Virus record (IMG/VR): IMGVR_UViG_3300015242_000031
Coordinates: 1 to 39,574 of that record
Source of the DNA: a virus
Direction: 5' to 3' (one strand)
Length of the DNA: 39,574 nucleotides
The first letter of the stretch is position 1; each line of letters starts with the position of its first letter. This document shows, piece after piece, positions 23,709 to 30,663 of the stretch. Under the pieces are notes generated by a model. It saw only the letters and a list, made by a program, of their open reading frames with translations. It did no database searches and was not told where the DNA came from. The position numbers were made by a program, and so were the translations under genes.

Positions 23709-23899
23709 TCGTAATCCGGCTCATTCTCGTTGTTTTTTCCACGATACAGCGCCCGGTTGAGCGCTTCCACTGTAGTGCAGGGTCGACCCTTCGCATCCCG
23801 AAAGGTCAGCACGCGATTTCGAGCGCACCAGGCCGCCACTGCCGTAACCTTGCGGGTCTTTACGTAGCTGGCCAGCATGTCGAAATCGATGGTACTCAC
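23531..23899 (-). CDS. DUF4224-type integrase-associated protein (122 aa)
   Basis: GTG 23899 (MSTIDFDMLASYVKTRKVTA) overlaps the upstream stop (GTGA). Residues 5-60 (AAWCARNRVLTFRDAKGRPC) match DUF4224, small proteins usually encoded just before integrases of this class and thought to act as excisionase-like or accessory DNA binders. The frame runs 178 nt into the integrase gene, giving an unusual 60-residue Ser/Arg-rich tail, so the natural C-terminus is uncertain. Confidence 0.65.
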   Translation of the reverse strand: MSTIDFDMLASYVKTRKVTAVAAWCARNRVLTFRDAKGRPCTTVEALNRALYRGKNNENEPDYEWESSPADSPSRLSSRKTGAITRLSETNGSDFPGSMRVSKRFTGHFSSSTPHALGRSAK

Positions 23900-24036
23900 C
23901 GCTTCGTCCCATCCGGGCTCTTGCCGGTCTTTTTGCAATGCGCCAACCAAGCCTCGCGGCTCTGGTACTTCGGAGCGAGAGGGCGCATGCAATACCATAG
24001 GGCCGCCACGTAATTGCAGACTGACTTCGGCTTCAT
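23896..24036 (-). CDS. Small basic protein (46 aa)
   Basis: MKPKSVCNYVAALWYCMRPL ... REAWLAHCKKTGKSPD. ATG overlaps the DUF1367 stop (ATGA) and its TGA overlaps the next GTG, so it fits neatly between two genes. Basic with aromatic residues and three Cys. No family recognised. Confidence 0.55.
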   Translation of the reverse strand: MKPKSVCNYVAALWYCMRPLAPKYQSREAWLAHCKKTGKSPDGTKR

Positions 24037-24488
24037 GCGGCTGCTCCATAGTGAGCATCCGCGTACTTCGATACCTCGGCCGCAAGGTCCGGTTCGCTCA
24101 TTTCTAGGATGCGAGCGCAGACCGTCATCATCGCCGATGCGACCTTGCCAAACTCAACATCGTCCGGAATCGCCTCGTAACTCAGGCTTTTGGGCATCGT
24201 GCAGATCTCGCCCTCAAGGCTGACATACGATTCGCTGTGCCCGGATGCCATGGCCACGGCGTAGCGGAACTGATTGAAACTGGCATACGATCGCGAGTAC
24301 TTCTCCGGCAGGTTCTCGTAGGTCAGATTGAGCAGCGCCATGATCAGCTTGTGGTGTTGGTAACTGCGCGGCTTCACCACATCGGCGCGATAAACCTCAC
24401 CGACCTTGTACTTGCGCAAGAGCGTTAGACTCGGTTCGTCGGCGGGTACAAAGCCGGTGAGGACCCTTTTGAGGTGAAGGCGTGCCAT
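24033..24488 (-). CDS. DUF1367-like protein (151 aa)
   Basis: LKRVLTGFVPADEPSLTLLR and VGEVYRADVVKPRSYQHHKL match the start of DUF1367 phage proteins, followed by LIMALLNLTYENLPEKYSRS and a helical C-terminus. The family is widespread in early operons of temperate phages and is linked by context to recombination and replication, but its biochemical role is unknown. It is separated by one base from the upstream recombination-type gene. Confidence 0.7.
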   Translation of the reverse strand: MARLHLKRVLTGFVPADEPSLTLLRKYKVGEVYRADVVKPRSYQHHKLIMALLNLTYENLPEKYSRSYASFNQFRYAVAMASGHSESYVSLEGEICTMPKSLSYEAIPDDVEFGKVASAMMTVCARILEMSEPDLAAEVSKYADAHYGAAA

Positions 24489-24489
24489 G

Positions 24490-25164
24490 TTAGTGCGGGA
24501 TGCTCTCGTCATCGAAAGCGACACGACGGTCGAGTTCCGCCTGAGCGCCCACCTTGAGAGGGGCAGGGGCTTTGTCCGACGAGATAACCCAACCGAGATA
24601 GTCATCTCCGATATCTGCCCATTTCTTGCCCCGATGTTTGCCAGACGGCACCGTGTTCGCATCCGCGGACTCATGGCGATCTGAAGGCATTTCCTCGGCG
24701 GGCGTCGCTTCGAATCCGGCCAGCGCCATGACCCACGAGAACGCGAGCCGCGCGGCTTTGCCGGTGGCGCGGGTGACAGCCATGGACCGCCGGGCGTAAC
24801 GAGCTCGACCGGCCCATGTCGGTTCGTCCATTCCGCACTCAGAGGAGGCACTGGAAATCACGGCGCCATCGGCCATGCGTACCAGAGAGACTTTGGCGAC
24901 ATACCCGCCATCCTCCAATGCCTCCACGCTATCCTCTCGCGGAATCACTCCCAGCAGGGCGGCCAGCGTGGTCCAGCCCTCGACACGCACGTACTCCTTA
25001 CCCTGGATAGTGCTGGCGAGTTTGTTCTTCCGAATGATCGTCGCGAGCGTGTCAGCAATCTGTGTTGCTCCCGAGACCAGCGCGGCGGGTGTGCTCGCCT
25101 GCAGCGTGCCGAGCTGCACGAGCATCTGCGGGGGCTGATTCTCCAGTGGAACCATGGCATTCAC
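24490..25164 (-). CDS. Recombination-associated protein with DUF3820-like tail (224 aa)
   Basis: Residues about 55-150 (VRVEGWTTLAALLGVIPRED ... RSMAVTRATGKAARLAFSWV) match a widespread phage family of recombination or ssDNA-annealing type, judged by context and pattern. The C-terminus (SGKHRGKKWADIGDDYLGWV) resembles DUF3820, a short nuclease-associated module. It sits where lambda-like phages place red/recT genes. The assignment is tentative without structure comparison. Confidence 0.55.
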   Translation of the reverse strand: MNAMVPLENQPPQMLVQLGTLQASTPAALVSGATQIADTLATIIRKNKLASTIQGKEYVRVEGWTTLAALLGVIPREDSVEALEDGGYVAKVSLVRMADGAVISSASSECGMDEPTWAGRARYARRSMAVTRATGKAARLAFSWVMALAGFEATPAEEMPSDRHESADANTVPSGKHRGKKWADIGDDYLGWVISSDKAPAPLKVGAQAELDRRVAFDDESIPH

Positions 25165-25361
25165 AATTCATTCATCCTTTTCTGTTGCAAATAATCAGCG
25201 TATTCCAACCCAGCCTGCCAGCAAGAAGCGCAAAAACATCCCGCTTCGTGAGGGGGCCTACGCGGCTCGACGGGTGGCAATGGGGTCTGATCGACCGGAA
25301 TGTCGCTCGCTTGGCAATCGAAGCTGATGGCGGGATCGTGTCGGTAGTGCCCGCGACTCAT
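25161..25361 (-). CDS. Small hypothetical protein (66 aa)
   Basis: MSRGHYRHDPAISFDCQASD ... GCFCASCWQAGLEYADYLQQ. The CFCASC cluster suggests metal binding. Starts and stops overlap the neighbours by 4 nt (ATGA). Function unknown. Confidence 0.6.
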   Translation of the reverse strand: MSRGHYRHDPAISFDCQASDIPVDQTPLPPVEPRRPPHEAGCFCASCWQAGLEYADYLQQKRMNEL

Positions 25362-25588
25362 GAGCGTTTACTCCTGTCAGGTGGTTGTTTCTGCTCCAAC
25401 AGCGCATCCCGATAGCCATCGAAATAAGTGCTTCTGTCCTCCAGTCGCCACGAGCCCGCCACGGTAGCGATCAACGCGCAGATGAGCCACATCCAGCCGG
25501 CCCACTGGTGTTGGATCCAACATTCCGCGGCTCGCATGAGGCTGGCGCCGCCGCTGAGGAAAAGACAGGCTGTGAAAAAGCGGTTCAT
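25358..25588 (-). CDS. Small membrane protein (76 aa)
   Basis: Two hydrophobic segments (FFTACLFLSGGASLM and WAGWMWLICALIATVAGSW) then a charged tail. A small inner-membrane protein in an early operon could affect superinfection or host membrane, but nothing in the sequence proves this. Overlaps the next gene by ATGA. Confidence 0.6.
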   Translation of the reverse strand: MNRFFTACLFLSGGASLMRAAECWIQHQWAGWMWLICALIATVAGSWRLEDRSTYFDGYRDALLEQKQPPDRSKRS

Positions 25589-25597
25589 GGCTGCCCC

Positions 25598-25975
25598 TCA
25601 GAACGGCGCTGCGAGAGTCGAACCCGCTTCTGTATGTACCGGCGCGCTGCGTACGTCTCCCGAATGTCCATGAACGGATTTGTCCAAACACCGAGCCTCA
25701 CATGTGGGCAAGACAGCGACTTTGGGCGGCGCGGCTTCATAACTGTTCCTCAGTTGGTCAGCGAATTGGGCCATGTAGGCAGCGGTGCTGGGATGCGTGT
25801 TCTTCATCGCTTTGGCGCAGTTGTTGATATGCGACAGCAGCATCAGGCGTTGACCTTCGAGTTGGATCACCCGCATGCGTTCGGCATGAATCTCATCGAG
25901 CAAGCGTCGGCGTGTGGCATCCAACTCTTTGCAGACGTCGAGGTACATGTCCTGATAGATATCCGCGACGCTCAT
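25598..25975 (-). CDS. Coiled-coil hypothetical protein (125 aa)
   Basis: MSVADIYQDMYLDVCKELDA ... with a heptad-like helix RRRLLDEIHAERMRVIQLEG and QRLMLLSHINNCAKAMK. The C-terminal 50 residues look disordered. ATG overlaps the stop of a short upstream gene. Function unknown. Confidence 0.6.
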   Translation of the reverse strand: MSVADIYQDMYLDVCKELDATRRRLLDEIHAERMRVIQLEGQRLMLLSHINNCAKAMKNTHPSTAAYMAQFADQLRNSYEAAPPKVAVLPTCEARCLDKSVHGHSGDVRSAPVHTEAGSTLAAPF

Positions 25976-26139
25976 GAAATCACTCCAGCTAGCGCAGCCT
26001 CAGCCAAGAGGGCGGCGTTACATAGGTCCTGTTCCTTCCTGCGCAGCACTTCCAACGTGCGCTCGGCGCGGATGCGATCCTCTGTAGCTTGGCGGGCTAA
26101 ACCGCGAGCGCGGATGGCGGACTGCTGTTGGTCGGTCAT
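25972..26139 (-). CDS. Small helical protein (55 aa)
   Basis: MTDQQQSAIRARGLARQATE ... RTLEVLRRKEQDLCNAALLA: a single basic helix. Both ends overlap their neighbours through ATGA, which strongly supports a genuine cistron despite its size. No family recognised. Confidence 0.6.
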   Translation of the reverse strand: MTDQQQSAIRARGLARQATEDRIRAERTLEVLRRKEQDLCNAALLAEAALAGVIS

Positions 26140-26333
26140 GCGTCTTTTCCCCAGATACTTTTGGCATAGCGCCGCAGTGAGAAGTACACACTCGGCTCCA
26201 GGGCAATCTGTGGGTTCTGGCCATCGCCTGTCTTCAGCCAGATGTGGTAACCATCGAAGGAGGCATACACGCCGTCTCCCAGATAGGTTGATTCAGCAGG
26301 TGACTGGGAACTCACATCAACCGGATCGTTCAT
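26136..26333 (-). CDS. Small conserved-type phage protein (65 aa)
   Basis: MNDPVDVSSQSPAESTYLGD; the core GVYASFDGYHIWLKTGDGQN followed by ALEPSVYFSLRRYAK is a widely seen short phage protein pattern ('YLGDGVYaSFDGyhIwL'). AAGGGA lies 8 nt before ATG 26333, which is preferred over an upstream ATG. Function unknown. Confidence 0.7.
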   Translation of the reverse strand: MNDPVDVSSQSPAESTYLGDGVYASFDGYHIWLKTGDGQNPQIALEPSVYFSLRRYAKSIWGKDA

Positions 26334-26485
26334 GATGTTTGTCCCTTCTGCTGTTCCAACCATCGATGCGCAGCTTCAGCATCCCTGCGCACCTGCTCGA
26401 CAAACATCGCCTGTGCCGGATCAGCCGCATAGGCTGCGGAATAGGCGGCGTAGGCTTTGGCGCGGGCGGCCAGATCGTTCTTCAT
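26330..26485 (-). CDS. Small Ala-rich helical protein (51 aa), first gene of the leftward operon
   Basis: MKNDLAARAKAYAAYSAAYA ... VEQVRRDAEAAHRWLEQQKG. RBS GAGGAGAG stands 6 nt before ATG 26485. It is the first gene downstream of the leftward operator region, in the position of an early leftward gene. Amphipathic helices with unknown role. Confidence 0.6.
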   Translation of the reverse strand: MKNDLAARAKAYAAYSAAYAADPAQAMFVEQVRRDAEAAHRWLEQQKGQTS

Positions 26486-26696
26486 GATGGCTCTCCTCGA
26501 GGGAGAACCCGGATCGCAAATCGCGCCGCACAAGGGGTTTGTCAGCTGCGGATTGTTCACGACCGGGTTCATGGGGAGAGAGTCTGGGACAACTTGTCCC
26601 GGAACGCAAGGACATCTTATCCCCGCGAATGCAAAGTGCGTCACAGGCCTGAGACTAAAGCCTACTTCACGACAGTCAGGTAGTGCGGGGGATCAG
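26486..26696. promoter_or_regulatory. Leftward control region (PL-like)
   Basis: Gene-free 211 bp between the repressor gene and the first leftward gene. It holds two repressor-type operator sites (26586-26623). A TAAGAT -10-like box lies within operator 2 on the minus strand, but I see no good -35, so the promoter itself is inferred. Confidence 0.5.
26586..26623. promoter_or_regulatory. Left operator pair (OL1/OL2)
   Basis: OL1 26586-26600 is GGGACAACTTGTCCC, a perfect palindrome around a central C. OL2 26609-26623 is AGGACATCTTATCCC, matching OL1 at 12 of 15 positions. The centres are 23 bp apart. Two similar sites with the same spacing occur on the other side of the repressor gene, pointing to binding by the encoded repressor. 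Confidence 0.7.
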
Positions 26697-27002
26697 CTAA
26701 GCCGCGTGGCTTCGTGAGGCCGTCGGGAGTGCGCGGCCCAATTTGAAAGGGACGCCGGTGAGGATCATATAGGGGTCGGCGCCGGTAACTTCGCAGAACG
26801 GGATTATGAGATGGTGCGGTAGAAGAGCACGACTTTCCCATTTCTTATAAGTGTCGAGCTTGATAGGCAGGCCCGTGCGCTTGCACAGCGCATCTACGAC
26901 TTGTTCTCGATCCATTCCAGCCACGAGTCGCGCCGCCTCAATCCTGGCAATGAAATCCTCCCTGTACTGGCGGGGAGTGCTGGGGCGGCGCTTCGGCTGC
27001 AT
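26697..27002 (-). CDS. CI-like repressor, HTH domain (101 aa)
   Basis: ATG 27002 (MQPKRRPSTPRQYREDFIAR) is conservative; GTG 27038 would add 12 residues. Residues about 14-75 (RIEAARLVAGMDREQVVDAL ... YKKWESRALLPHHLI) form a Cro/CI-type helix-turn-helix. The protein lacks a self-cleaving LexA-like domain, so induction is not by classic RecA cleavage. It lies between two operator pairs, as expected of the lysogeny repressor. No strong Shine-Dalgarno is seen. Confidence 0.75.
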   Translation of the reverse strand: MQPKRRPSTPRQYREDFIARIEAARLVAGMDREQVVDALCKRTGLPIKLDTYKKWESRALLPHHLIIPFCEVTGADPYMILTGVPFKLGRALPTASRSHAA

Positions 27003-27038
27003 CCCCAGAATATTCAATTGTAGAACGAGTCCAGTCAC

Positions 27039-27076
27039 CGAAAAACTTATCCCCGCTTGCTAGGATAAATAGTCCC
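27039..27076. promoter_or_regulatory. Right operator pair (OR1/OR2)
   Basis: OR sites at 27039-27053 (CGAAAAACTTATCCC) and 27062-27076 (AGGATAAATAGTCCC) each match the left palindrome at 11 of 15 positions, and their centres are again 23 bp apart. The second site lies between the -35 and -10 of the rightward promoter, so binding would block it. Confidence 0.65.
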
Positions 27077-27084
27077 GGTATAGT
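27057..27084 (+). promoter_or_regulatory. Rightward early promoter (PR-like), probably giving a leaderless mRNA
   Basis: TTGCTA (27057-27062) and TATAGT (27079-27084) with 16-bp spacing. Transcription would start near 27091, at or just before ATG 27092. No ribosome-binding site precedes that ATG, so the first gene may be translated from a leaderless message. Confidence 0.6.
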
Positions 27085-27091
27085 GTGCTCG

Positions 27092-27328
27092 ATGCAAGAG
27101 TTACGGGACATATTCGCGATCTGGCCCTCCATCCAGGTGATGGCGGACGACCTGGATGAGAAGTACGACACAGTTAAGCGGTGGCGCTTCCGCGGTCGCA
27201 TCCCTCCCACTGTGTGGCCAAAGCTCATCGAGAAAGCGGCGCGACGGGAACAATTAGTCACCGCGACGCAGCTCCTCGAGCTCAACAAACCCACGCCGCG
27301 GATGCAGCGCGAAACCCGAGTCGGCTAA
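27092..27328 (+). CDS. CARPH-isopro-type regulator (Cro-position, 78 aa)
   Basis: MQELRDIFAIWPSIQVMADD, then YDTVKRWRFRGRIPPTVWPK and AARREQLVTATQLLEL: the pattern of the CARPH-isopro HTH domain used by phage Cro/CII-like regulators. It is divergent from the repressor and first in the rightward operon, the position of cro. ATG 27092 is chosen; GTG 27083 lies inside the -10. It ends overlapping the next gene (TAATG). Confidence 0.7.
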   Translation: MQELRDIFAIWPSIQVMADDLDEKYDTVKRWRFRGRIPPTVWPKLIEKAARREQLVTATQLLELNKPTPRMQRETRVG

Positions 27329-27432
27329 TGCTGCGAGCCCATCACGATCCGCTCCGCGCTCGCGTGTGGAAGGTCCTGTTGATCCTCATCGCGATTTTCT
27401 GGACTGCGGTCATTCATTGGCTCGTGCCCTGA
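27328..27432 (+). CDS. Small membrane protein (34 aa)
   Basis: MLRAHHDPLRARVWKVLLIL then IAIFWTAVIHWLV: a basic N-terminus and a single hydrophobic helix. It is linked to both neighbours by TAATG and TGATG overlaps, which makes chance unlikely. Function unknown. Confidence 0.5.
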   Translation: MLRAHHDPLRARVWKVLLILIAIFWTAVIHWLVP

Positions 27433-28169
27433 TGGCACGCATTCGGACGGTCAAACCAGAATTCTGGACGGACAGACGAGTCGGCGAATGTTCGCCGAAC
27501 GCTCGCCTACTCTTCATCGCCACATGGAACTTCGCAGACGATCATGGCGGGCTCGACCGTTCGGCCAAGCAACTCAAGGCGCAGGCGTTCCCCTACGACG
27601 ACATCAACTGTGAGCCCCTGGTCAAGGAGCTTTTGGATGCCGGGTTGTTGGTCGAATATGAGGTTGCAGGGGATAAGTATCTGCATATCAAGCACTTCCG
27701 GAAGCATCAGCGCATCGACAAACCGCAGAATGCTCGCATACCAGTCTACGAACATTCCGAGAATATTCCAAGAACGCTCCTGGATCCCTCCAAGACCATT
27801 CAACGCTCTAAGGGATTGGAAGGGAATGGAATGGATAGGAAGGGAGAAGGAGAGAGAGAGGTTCGCGCTGCGCGCTCCACCCTCGCCACGCGGTTGCCTG
27901 TCGATTTTGGATTGACCCCCGAGAGGCGGGCGATAGCGGAAGCCGAGAAGGCGGACCCGGAGCGGGAGTTCGCGCAGTTCACCGATCACTTCCGCGCCGC
28001 GCCGGGCGTCAAGGGTCGCAAGAACGACTGGGACGCGACATGGCGCAACTGGTGCCGGCGCGCTCCGGACTTCAAGCCGCACGTCAATGGCACGGCCCGC
28101 AAGCCATTCGTCGCTGCTCCAACAACCGCAGAACTCGAAGCCCGGGAGGCCGCACGTGGAAACCGGTGA
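27432..28169 (+). CDS. Replication initiator-like protein (245 aa)
   Basis: Residues 1-90 (MARIRTVKPEFWTDRRVGEC, NARLLFIATWNFADDHGGLD) match the winged-helix N-terminal domain common to phage replication proteins. The C-terminal part (FAQFTDHFRAAPGVKGRKND, WDATWRNWCRRA) is the helicase-recruiting end pattern seen in O-like proteins. The middle is charged and disordered. Position right after the switch fits a role in loading the host helicase at the phage origin. Confidence 0.75.
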   Translation: MARIRTVKPEFWTDRRVGECSPNARLLFIATWNFADDHGGLDRSAKQLKAQAFPYDDINCEPLVKELLDAGLLVEYEVAGDKYLHIKHFRKHQRIDKPQNARIPVYEHSENIPRTLLDPSKTIQRSKGLEGNGMDRKGEGEREVRAARSTLATRLPVDFGLTPERRAIAEAEKADPEREFAQFTDHFRAAPGVKGRKNDWDATWRNWCRRAPDFKPHVNGTARKPFVAAPTTAELEAREAARGNR

Positions 28170-28716
28170 ACGCCTGGCGTTCGAAACCATTCTCGGTGAG
28201 ATGTTCGCGGCAATCGACAAGCCATTGGGCGATGCGAAGATCGAGGCGTTTTGGAAGGGACTGCAGCGGCTGTCGATCCTCGACATGGCACGAATTCGCG
28301 ATGAGATGCTGGTCTCGCTCGAGACAACCGAGCCCCCGAAAATCTTCAGCGTTTCGGACATCTGGGCAATTAAGCGCCGTCTGCGCGCCCGAGCCCCGGT
28401 AGTCATGAATCACAATCAGCCGGTCAACTTTGAGGCGGCCCTCCAGAATGAAATCGCGCGCCTGACCGCGAATGACAAGCCGGAGCGCGCCGCCGAGTTT
28501 GCCAGCTATATCCGCCAGAACGTTCGGCACTGGGAAGACCGGCGGAGAGCTGACCCGGAGAAATGGCGCAAGGATGTTCAAATAGCGAAGTTGGATCGGA
28601 TCATCGCCACAGAGCACCCGGATTCACCCATCTATGCCCGCGCCCTGTGCGAGTGGAGGCACACTCGCGGTATTCATGTTGGCGTCAAAGAATGGGAGGC
28701 TGTGGGCGGACGATGA
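28156..28716 (+). CDS. Putative helicase loader, P-like (186 aa)
   Basis: GTG 28156 with GGAGG 7 nt upstream. The first 60 residues (LGEMFAAIDKPLGDAKIEAF, WKGLQRLSILDMARI) resemble the loader fold typical of lambda P/G40P-inhibitor-like phage proteins, followed by a helical, charged C-terminus (RHWEDRRRADPEKWRKD). It overlaps the initiator gene by 14 nt, so the two probably act together in replication. Confidence 0.65.
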   Translation: METGERLAFETILGEMFAAIDKPLGDAKIEAFWKGLQRLSILDMARIRDEMLVSLETTEPPKIFSVSDIWAIKRRLRARAPVVMNHNQPVNFEAALQNEIARLTANDKPERAAEFASYIRQNVRHWEDRRRADPEKWRKDVQIAKLDRIIATEHPDSPIYARALCEWRHTRGIHVGVKEWEAVGGR

Positions 28717-28928
28717 ATCTGCACGATGAAGCATGGCTCGCTCAACGGATGTTGGATCATCGCGGCCCGGACGTGTTTGACGGTGTTTCAGATCCAACGA
28801 TCCGCAAGCAGCGCATGCGGGAGGCAATCAAACACTGCGGGTTGGAATGCGTGGTGATCGGTGCGAAGGAGGGTAAGCCTGTAAACTGGCGCGCAGCATT
28901 TGAATCGCTGTACGGGGAGCCTCTGTGA
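28713..28928 (+). CDS. Hypothetical protein (71 aa)
   Basis: MNLHDEAWLAQRMLDHRGPD ... KQRMREAIKHCGLECVVIGA. Starts by ATGA overlap with the loader gene and ends by overlap with the nuclease gene. The alpha/beta pattern is unassigned; it may be a replication accessory. Confidence 0.55.
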   Translation: MNLHDEAWLAQRMLDHRGPDVFDGVSDPTIRKQRMREAIKHCGLECVVIGAKEGKPVNWRAAFESLYGEPL

Positions 28929-29218
28929 GGAGGGCGGCCAAATGCGATACCGCCAAAGCGGACATTGTGAAGGCTTTGCGCATCCACGGCATCGAGGTCT
29001 ACGACATGAAGCAGCCCGTCGATCTGCTGTGTCGCTGGTACTGCAACACCTTGCAGGGGTATCGCTGGCAACCGCTCGAGGTGAAGACCGGCTACGGCAA
29101 GAAAGTCCCGAAGGCCCGGATCGACAAACGTCAGACCGCGCAGATCGAATTCATTGCAGCGACCCGCTGCCCGGTGGTAACCACGCCTGAGCAGGCGCTC
29201 GCGGTATTCGGCCGATGA
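28925..29218 (+). CDS. VRR-NUC / resolvase-like nuclease (97 aa)
   Basis: GTG 28925 overlaps the preceding TGA. The sequence IVKALRIHGIEVYDMKQPVD ... PLEVKTG shows the D...E-x-K core of PD-(D/E)XK nucleases in the arrangement used by short phage VRR-NUC proteins. The final ATRCPVVTTPEQALAVFG matches their usual tail. It probably trims branched or recombining DNA in the replication module. Confidence 0.7.
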   Translation: MRRAAKCDTAKADIVKALRIHGIEVYDMKQPVDLLCRWYCNTLQGYRWQPLEVKTGYGKKVPKARIDKRQTAQIEFIAATRCPVVTTPEQALAVFGR

Positions 29219-29433
29219 GGCCGCGCAAGCTCACCGATGCGCAGGTCGTGCAGATTCGAGCCAGTATTGCCGCACGCAAAGCCCTCCCGACGCATGCTCA
29301 ACTCGCCGAACAATTCGGAGTCAGCAAGCGCGTCATCGATGACATCGCTTGCGGCAAAGCCTACAAATCGCCACGTGAAACGGTAACGAAGTTACATGCT
29401 GCAATGGTGGAGTTAGGTTTGGCTAAATCGTAA
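29215..29433 (+). CDS. HTH DNA-binding protein (72 aa)
   Basis: LTDAQVVQIRASIAARKALP and LAEQFGVSKRVIDDIACGKA form a helix-turn-helix of the type often called Trp-repressor/resolvase-like. ATG overlaps the nuclease stop (ATGA). It is likely a small regulator or replication-site binder. Confidence 0.65.
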   Translation: MRPRKLTDAQVVQIRASIAARKALPTHAQLAEQFGVSKRVIDDIACGKAYKSPRETVTKLHAAMVELGLAKS

Positions 29434-29444
29434 TCTGGCAAGTT

Positions 29445-29912
29445 ATGCGCACGTTCATCATCCTGCTCTGCCTGCTCGCCACGTTGGCCTTCGGCCGCCC
29501 CACACACGCCGCGGTCAACCTGCAGACCTGCACAGTCACCCCCACCTCGGGGGGGCTGATCGGTTGTCCCACCGCGAGTGTCAGCTTTGCGCCGGTCACG
29601 TCGACCACGCTCGTGCGCAGCATCGTCGCCAACGCGCAGGGCTTTCGCGCCTTCAACTCGCTGAAGTCTTCGGATATCGTCTACGCCCAGGACGGTCAGT
29701 GGCACACGCTGAGCAGCATTACGGTGGCATTACAGCCGACATCGACGCCACCCCCTCCCATGATCGTCCCTCCACCCCCGAGCCTCACCCAGGACGTCCT
29801 GATCACGCTCGTGGGCGGTACGGCTCCGCAGTCGGTCGTCTTCAGCGGCGTGAGTGTGCCGGCGTGCTTTGCGATCGGCCCGCAGCCGGCCAAGCAGGTA
29901 TGCCTACCGTGA
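29445..29912 (+). CDS. Secreted Pro-rich hypothetical protein (155 aa)
   Basis: A classic Sec signal peptide (MRTFIILLCLLATLAFGRPTHA) predicted to be cut after THA. The mature part is beta-rich with paired cysteines (QTCTVTP, LIGCPT, PACFAIG, QVCLP) and a TPPPPMIVPPPP linker. Export of a protein encoded between replication regulators and late genes is unusual; it could be an envelope or surface-exclusion factor. No family recognised. Confidence 0.6.
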   Translation: MRTFIILLCLLATLAFGRPTHAAVNLQTCTVTPTSGGLIGCPTASVSFAPVTSTTLVRSIVANAQGFRAFNSLKSSDIVYAQDGQWHTLSSITVALQPTSTPPPPMIVPPPPSLTQDVLITLVGGTAPQSVVFSGVSVPACFAIGPQPAKQVCLP

Positions 29913-30136
29913 CCTTCCGGGACGTCATGAGCAGCCATGCGGGGGATTATCTCTACGAGTCCCTGGTCCGCAGTGGCGGCAACGTGACGGCCGCCGCGCG
30001 GCTCGCGGGCCTCTCGCGTAGCGGGTTCTACCGGCTATGTACCCGCCATGGCATCAGCACCGGCCGGCCCATCCAATCGCATACCGTATTGCACTCGCGA
30101 TCCCAGCGCCGCGCACCGCGCATGGCGCACGCCTGA
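29909..30136 (+). CDS. Fis-type HTH regulator (75 aa)
   Basis: GTG 29909 overlaps the preceding TGA (an ATG at 29900 is also possible). LYESLVRSGGNVTAAARLAG and LSRSGFYRLCTRHGI exactly follow the Fis/NtrC C-terminal HTH pattern. A stand-alone Fis-like domain before the late genes is a candidate late-transcription activator or nucleoid-type binder. Confidence 0.75.
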   Translation: MTFRDVMSSHAGDYLYESLVRSGGNVTAAARLAGLSRSGFYRLCTRHGISTGRPIQSHTVLHSRSQRRAPRMAHA

Positions 30137-30489
30137 TGCACATCAGTGCCGATATCACCCTCCACCTGCACGACGTCGACACGCCGCGCATTCTCGCCGC
30201 CATTCAACACCTGAAGGACATTTTCATGACTTCCCAAGCTGAACTGTTCACCGCGCTCACCACCGCCAACGACAGCATCACCTCCATTGGCGCCGGCGTG
30301 GACAAAATCGGAACCGAGACCCAAGGCCTCCAAAAGGCTGTGGCGGATCTCACCACGGCACTGGGCAATATCCAGACGACGCCCGAAGTGGACGCTGCGC
30401 TGGCGACTCTGCAGGCCTCGGTCGCCTCAGTCGCCAGCCGCGTGAAGGCGGTCGACGATCTCGTTCCGGACGCGCCCGTCACCCCGTAA
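30136..30489 (+). CDS. Coiled-coil hypothetical protein (117 aa)
   Basis: MHISADITLHLHDVDTPRIL, then a long helical repeat (ALTTANDSITSIGAGVDKIG, AALATLQASVASVASRVKAV). ATG overlaps the Fis-type gene's stop (TGATG). It resembles small phage proteins with a short beta start and coiled coil. Function unknown. Confidence 0.55.
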   Translation: MHISADITLHLHDVDTPRILAAIQHLKDIFMTSQAELFTALTTANDSITSIGAGVDKIGTETQGLQKAVADLTTALGNIQTTPEVDAALATLQASVASVASRVKAVDDLVPDAPVTP

Positions 30490-30492
30490 GCC

Positions 30493-30663
30493 GTGACGCA
30501 TCCGGTCTACCTCATCCCGCAAGTGCAATGCGCTGAATGCCTGAGCGTCATGTCAATTGGCCGCAGAAAAGACACATTGCAGGCCTGGTGCGCTCACTGC
30601 GATATCACCGTCATGCTGCCGATTGCATCCGTGGCCTGCGAAATCGTTTCCTCTGCCACATGA
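30493..30663 (+). CDS. Small zinc-ribbon protein (56 aa)
   Basis: GTG 30493: VTHPVYLIPQVQCAECLSVM ... QAWCAHCDITV. Two C-x2-C pairs 18 residues apart make a zinc ribbon. TGA overlaps the next ATG. It is a probable small regulator or DNA/RNA-contact protein. Confidence 0.6.
   Translation: MTHPVYLIPQVQCAECLSVMSIGRRKDTLQAWCAHCDITVMLPIASVACEIVSSAT

Noticed and set aside
26018-26224. 68-aa minus frame overlapping the early operon
   Set aside because: It is a shadow frame; the 55-aa frame at 25972-26139 overlaps both neighbours by ATGA and is the better gene.
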